The notes below the pieces were generated by a model. It saw only the letters and a program-made list of their open reading frames with translations, had not been told where the DNA came from and did not search any database. A stretch of 64,000 nucleotides of DNA from Burkholderia multivorans ATCC BAA-247 (GTDB lineage: Bacteria > Pseudomonadota > Gammaproteobacteria > Burkholderiales > Burkholderiaceae): NCBI RefSeq assembly GCF_000959525.1, contig NZ_CP009832.1, forward strand, positions 1,798,001 to 1,862,000, read 5' to 3'. This document shows positions 61,801 to 64,000 of the stretch, piece by piece (position 1 is the first letter of the stretch; each line of letters starts with the position of its first letter). The position numbers were made by a program, and so were the translations under genes.

Positions 61801-64000
61801 AGCCACTATCCGGTCGCGCTTCCTGTCGCGGCGAGCGCGCGCGACACGCTCTGCGCGGTGAAGGACACGCTGCGCGCGGTGCCGCACAAGGGGCTCGGCT
61901 TCGGCGTGCTCGCGCACTACGGCGATCCGCGCACGCGCGAGGCGTTGGCGGCCGTGCCGCGGCCGCGCGTCACGTTCAACTATCTCGGCCAGTTCGACGC
62001 AGCGCGCGATGCGACGCTGGTGCCGCGCGTCGGCGGCGCCGGCATCGAGCGCGATCCGCAGGGCCCGCTCGGCAATCTGCTCGCGATCCACGCGTACCTC
62101 GACGCGCAGCCGGACGGTGCGCGCACGCTGAAGCTGCATTGGGTCTATGGCGCACCGCAGTTCGAGCGCGCGACGATCGACGCGCTGGCCGAGCGCTTTG
62201 CGGCCGCGCTGCGCGAGCTCGTCGACGCATGCGCAGCACGCCTCGCGCGGCGCGGCGGCGGTGCGACGCCGGGCGATTTTCCGCTTGCGCGCGCAGCCGG
62301 CCTCACGCAGGCCGCGATCGAGCGCACGCCGCTCGACTGGCGCACGATCGACGACGTCTATCCGCTTTCGCCGATGCAGCAGGGCATCCTGTTTCATGCG
62401 CTGTTCGCGCCCGGCCACGCGAGCTACGTGAACCAGCTCGTCGCGACGGCGACCGCGCTCGAGCCGGCGCGCCTCGTGCGCGCGTTCGCGGCGTCGATCG
62501 CGCGGCACGACATCCTGCGCACGAGCGTGATGCCGGACGAAGCGGCGCCGCTGCAATGCGTCCATCGTCATGCGCAGATGCCGGTCGAACAGCTCGACTG
62601 GCGCGCGCGTGGCGCGACGCTCGACGAGGATTTCGAAGCGTGGCTCGCGGCCGATCGCGCACGCGGCTTCGACTGGCGCGAGCCGCCGCTGATGCGCCTC
62701 ACGCTGATTCGCGTGACGGACGACGCGTGGCGCATCGTATGGACGCGCCATCACGTGCTGCTCGACGGCTGGAGCACGGCGCGTCTGCTGGCGGACGTGC
62801 TGCGCGACTATCGCGATCCCGATGCGGTGTCGCCGTTCGCGCCGCGTCCGGCGCTGCGCTATCGCGACTTCATCGCATGGCTTGGCACGCGCGATCGCGA
62901 CGCCGACGAACGCTTCTGGACCGAACGGCTCGCGCGGCTCGATGCGCCGACGCTGATCGCCGAACGCACGGCCGACCGTGCGGACGGGCACGTCGTCACG
63001 TGGCGCGCGACGATCGACGCGCCGGCATTCGCGCGCGTCGCGCAGACGGCACGTGCACTGAAGCTGACGGTCAACACGCTGGTGCAGGGCGCATGGGCAC
63101 TCGCGCTGCAGCGCATGACGCATCAGCCGGCCGTCGCGTTCGGCGCGACGGTGGCCGGACGTCCGGACGCATTGCCGGACGTCGACGCCGTACTCGGTCT
63201 CTTCATCAACACGGTGCCCGTCATCACGACGCCGGCGCCGCAGCGGCGCGCGTCGGACTGGCTGCAGGCGCTGCAACGCGACAACGCGGCGGCCGCCGAG
63301 CATGCGCACACGCCGCTCGCCGACATTCAGCGCTGGGCGCGCGGCGCGGGCGGTGCATTGTTCGACACGCTCGTCGTCTTCGAAAACTACCCGGTCGACG
63401 AGCGCGCCGGCGATGCCGATCCGCGTGCGCTTGCGCTTGCGCTGACCGACGTGCGCAGCATCGAGGCGACCGATTTCGCGCTGACGCTCGTGATCGAAAC
63501 CGGTAGTGCGCTGACGATCGACTACGGCTACGACACCGCGCGTCTCGACGCATCGCAGGTCGAGACCTGGCATCGCGCCTTCGCGTGCGCGCTCGACGCG
63601 CTCGCACGCATGCCGGACGCGCCGCTCGGCATGCTGTCGATTGCGGACGAGGCCGTGCGCGACGCGCTGACGCGCATGCACGACACCGCGCGCATCTGGC
63701 CCGACGCGCAACGACAGCCGCTGCACCGGCAGTTCGCCGACGCCGCGCGCGCGATGCCCGATGCGGTCGCGCTCGAACTGGCGGACGCGCATGGCACGAT
63801 CCGGCAGATCGGCTATCGCGAACTCGATCGCCGCACGTCGCGCGTCGCGGCCGCGCTGCGCCGGCGCGGCGTGCGGCCCGATACGCCGGTCGCGCTGTGC
63901 CTCGAGCGTTCGTTCGACATGGTAATCGCGCTCGTCGGCGTGCTGAAGGCGGGCGCCGCCTATCTGCCGATCGACCCCGACTATCCGGCCGAGCGCATCG
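55891..64000 (+). CDS. orbI: Ornibactin nonribosomal peptide synthetase OrbI, 3'-truncated by window edge
   Basis: ATG 55891 opens a frame that continues without a stop to the window end (2703 residues visible). Domains in order: A1 (TSGSTGTPK from residue 164), T1 (Ser560 in LGADSL), C1 (HHAVSDG 759-765), A2 (SGSTGTPKG from 1231), T2 (Ser1626 in LGGDS), E (HHLIVDG 1810-1816; FNYLGQFD from 2029), C2 (HHVLLDG 2287-2293) and the start of A3 from about 2600. This A-T, C-A-T-E, C-A order fits the first three residues of ornibactin: modified Orn, D-beta-OH-Asp, Ser. By hand the A2 specificity residues read DLTKVGHV, close to the Asp code DLTKVGHI. There is no initial C domain, as expected for a starter module. 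Confidence 0.97.
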   Translation, partial: MTSFPTALHHRIRELAQHAPDAPALAAPFQNDLRLSRGALDACASRLAQQLRAAGVGAEVRVGVCVERSCALFVALLAVLKAGGVFVPLDPRHPAARLDWIVGDAQLRYGIVDAAGRAALRTPFEHAFDVADAMAAAAHAGAAGVSDGPCVAVHARSAAYMIYTSGSTGTPKAVVVEHGPLAAHCDALAAALPIRADDRLLHFASVNFDAAHECWLAPLALGASVTIAPPQPFAPDAAHALMVRDAISVAAFPPAYLREFANVAARDGVPPALRVLAFGGEALPQQAFEFVRRTFPAVRLVNGYGPTEAVISPMLWPVEPGETPVLNADDAYAALPIGRPIGPRVARIDRSDAAADAGELLLGGLCVARGYHGRPALTAERFVPDADGAPGARVYRTGDLVRFRDDGAFDYIGRVDDQVQVRGVRVEPAEIAACLRAHPAVADAAVIAETGAGPTRLIACIALRAAIDDAALGAHVAAQLPAAWQPHRFVRCDALPYTLNGKLDRAALRERIAAARTAQQGGDAPRTPTEQQLAALWQTLLALDAAPSRDDCFVSLGADSLGVMQLQAAIRASMRVNLRLDTLFADPSLAELAATIDGAERETGAPLAAIAARRTTPSAGAAHVDRAASLAQQRFWVLAQTRDASAAYHIAAHWTIDGALDRAALQRALDHLIERHEAWRTTLVDNDDGIVMQRIHARLPVTIVDVDLRGLPPAARDAEAARLAERDAGTPFDLARGPLVRATLVALADDRHRLLLTAHHAVSDGWSSRCAFDELSAAYRAYAAGRAPSLPALPIQYADYAEWQREMLANGEAERQLDYWRGALRDAPGPIALPLDRQPPATRTLRGARVSVRVPDAVAADVRQLARDAHASVFVVLVAAFDAWLARLTGETDVVVAVPVAHRQREETRALLGLFLNTVALRVRVAPAQPFRALVDAARSAALEAVAHQDVPFERVVDAVKPPVRRGDEWLRVKFAQQFDARHDSVLPGATAVATPGPDLAARFDFAVDFTDDASGIELVAAYATDCIDADTARAWLDSYAALLASAVRDPQCATAALPCDGAPASRQPRDGRALRVEHADVVAAFARQAAAYPHRIAVADAASSLSFAELDDTSNRVARALQQRGVSAEAPVIVCIERSVRFVVGLLGALKAGALAVLLDPAQPAARLAAAAADCGARCALVANTSAWPLDTCAQPLDVDALAHDATLATAAGVRVAPHPEQGAYLIYTSGSTGTPKGVVVSHRALADYVQGLLDELAFAPEASFAMVSTVAADLGHTTLFGALCSGRTLHLLPASCAFDPDAFADEMRHREVGVLKIVPSHLQALLDARVPADVLPRHALVTGGETLTWALVARVAALAPACRVINHYGPTEATVGALACDAASIAADARDPAAGVPLGVPLPNARALVLDAFGACVPPGATGELHLGGPGVARGYLNRPAQTAERFVPDPFTPGARLYRTGDRVRLGTDGRIAFLGRIDDQVKIRGYRVEPGEVSAAVRAAGPIAQAETLAIEHDGRLRLATFVVTRDGAAFDEAALRTALAAMLPDYMVPAQCVALARLPVTANGKIDRAALRELAARPVEHASGDAPQGLAETVLAEVWQAVLKAPRVGRHDNFFELGGDSILVLQVIARARKRGVRFTPKQLFDGPTLAELARVAKVDAAATPQPAAEPASSAGADIQTLTPAQQRFFALDLPNRGHWNQSVAFDVRGPFDADAFARAFDAVLTHHAAFRQRFARGTDGTWHATDAAKPYDALPFVEVVAHDEADALARFDALQRRLDLARGPLACACAARLPDGSTRLYLAIHHLIVDGVSWRIVFDDLDAAYRAACERMPPRLSAPGLRAGAWAARLARAATGPASPFAAETAYWAAAAEGDELEPDRPDARATNADAAVVVQTIDATLTRAALTDAHAAYRTQTIELLCAALAIALAGSRGASSCRVELEGHGREALFDDADASRTVGWLTSHYPVALPVAASARDTLCAVKDTLRAVPHKGLGFGVLAHYGDPRTREALAAVPRPRVTFNYLGQFDAARDATLVPRVGGAGIERDPQGPLGNLLAIHAYLDAQPDGARTLKLHWVYGAPQFERATIDALAERFAAALRELVDACAARLARRGGGATPGDFPLARAAGLTQAAIERTPLDWRTIDDVYPLSPMQQGILFHALFAPGHASYVNQLVATATALEPARLVRAFAASIARHDILRTSVMPDEAAPLQCVHRHAQMPVEQLDWRARGATLDEDFEAWLAADRARGFDWREPPLMRLTLIRVTDDAWRIVWTRHHVLLDGWSTARLLADVLRDYRDPDAVSPFAPRPALRYRDFIAWLGTRDRDADERFWTERLARLDAPTLIAERTADRADGHVVTWRATIDAPAFARVAQTARALKLTVNTLVQGAWALALQRMTHQPAVAFGATVAGRPDALPDVDAVLGLFINTVPVITTPAPQRRASDWLQALQRDNAAAAEHAHTPLADIQRWARGAGGALFDTLVVFENYPVDERAGDADPRALALALTDVRSIEATDFALTLVIETGSALTIDYGYDTARLDASQVETWHRAFACALDALARMPDAPLGMLSIADEAVRDALTRMHDTARIWPDAQRQPLHRQFADAARAMPDAVALELADAHGTIRQIGYRELDRRTSRVAAALRRRGVRPDTPVALCLERSFDMVIALVGVLKAGAAYLPIDPDYPAERI

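Noticed and set aside
55600-63792. A very long open frame on the minus strand opposite orbI (about 2700 codons).
   Set aside because: It is Arg/Asp-rich with no recognisable domain and lies antisense to clear NRPS modules. High G+C keeps the opposite frame free of stops.
1-64000. CRISPR arrays, insertion sequences, prophage or integrase-attachment sites.
   Set aside because: No regularly spaced direct repeats, transposase or integrase motifs, or tRNA-associated duplications were seen.

Overview
The window is high-GC (roughly two thirds G+C) chromosomal DNA from a beta-proteobacterium, most likely a member of the Burkholderia cepacia complex. The main reason is the ornibactin siderophore locus (orbS to orbI, 46.9 kb to the right edge). 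It lies beside an AmrAB-OprA-type efflux operon and a type 1 fimbrial operon, a neighbourhood I recall from Burkholderia cenocepacia chromosome 1. The species is inferred, not proven. I see no rRNA, tRNA, insertion sequence, prophage or CRISPR array. Almost all of the sequence is core-like metabolic, transport and stress genes, in compact operons that often overlap by ATGA.

Layout. 1-7.1 kb: truncated M20 peptidase, divergent LysR regulator, mnmH coupled to a DUF318 permease, a small unknown protein, nodIJ-type ABC exporter (minus strand), universal stress protein. 7.2-8.98 kb: minus-strand lexA, a small unknown gene and a DUF2939 protein, behind two SOS boxes. 9.2-14.3 kb: sulfate uptake operon sbp-cysT-cysW-cysA followed by cysB. 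14.5-20.3 kb: ribose operon rbsB-A-C-R-K with a LacI-type palindrome upstream. 20.6-22.4 kb: chemoreceptor ending in a CheR-type tether. 22.95-27.9 kb: prkA-yeaH-spoVR stress operon. 28.2-32.3 kb: KgtP-like symporter, then an amino-acid ABC transporter (binding protein and two permeases, no ATPase here), with two tandem terminators and a possible sRNA between them. 32.3-34.5 kb: M23 peptidase and TetR repressor, minus strand. 34.6-40.5 kb: tripartite RND efflux pump with a clear palindromic operator. 40.55-41.24 kb: AT-richer regulatory gap. 41.24-46.1 kb: chaperone-usher fimbrial operon. 46.2-46.6 kb: two small minus-strand genes (a 45-aa HHHH-motif protein and a 79-aa lipoprotein). 46.9-64 kb: ornibactin locus.

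How the ornibactin genes work together. orbS (ECF sigma factor) has a sigma-70-like promoter overlapped by a Fur-box-like sequence. OrbS-type promoters (TAAA, 17-18 nt, CGTC) precede orbH, orbI and the divergent orbE. orbH (MbtH-like), orbG (Asp beta-hydroxylase), orbC/D/B (ferric-siderophore ABC importer) and orbF (FhuF-like ferric reductase) form one operon, in which G-C-D-F-B are joined by four consecutive ATGA overlaps. orbE encodes the siderophore ABC exporter. orbI starts the NRPS assembly line (A-T, C-A-T-E, C-A...) and runs off the right edge. The second A domain reads by hand as an aspartate-activating domain and is followed by an epimerase, matching the D-beta-hydroxy-Asp of ornibactin.

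The recognisable systems are known ones. The less explained material is the lexA-linked small genes, a possible sRNA at about 29.6-29.7 kb, the structured gap upstream of the fimbrial operon, the two small secreted proteins beside orbS, and the cysteine-rich C terminus of OrbS.
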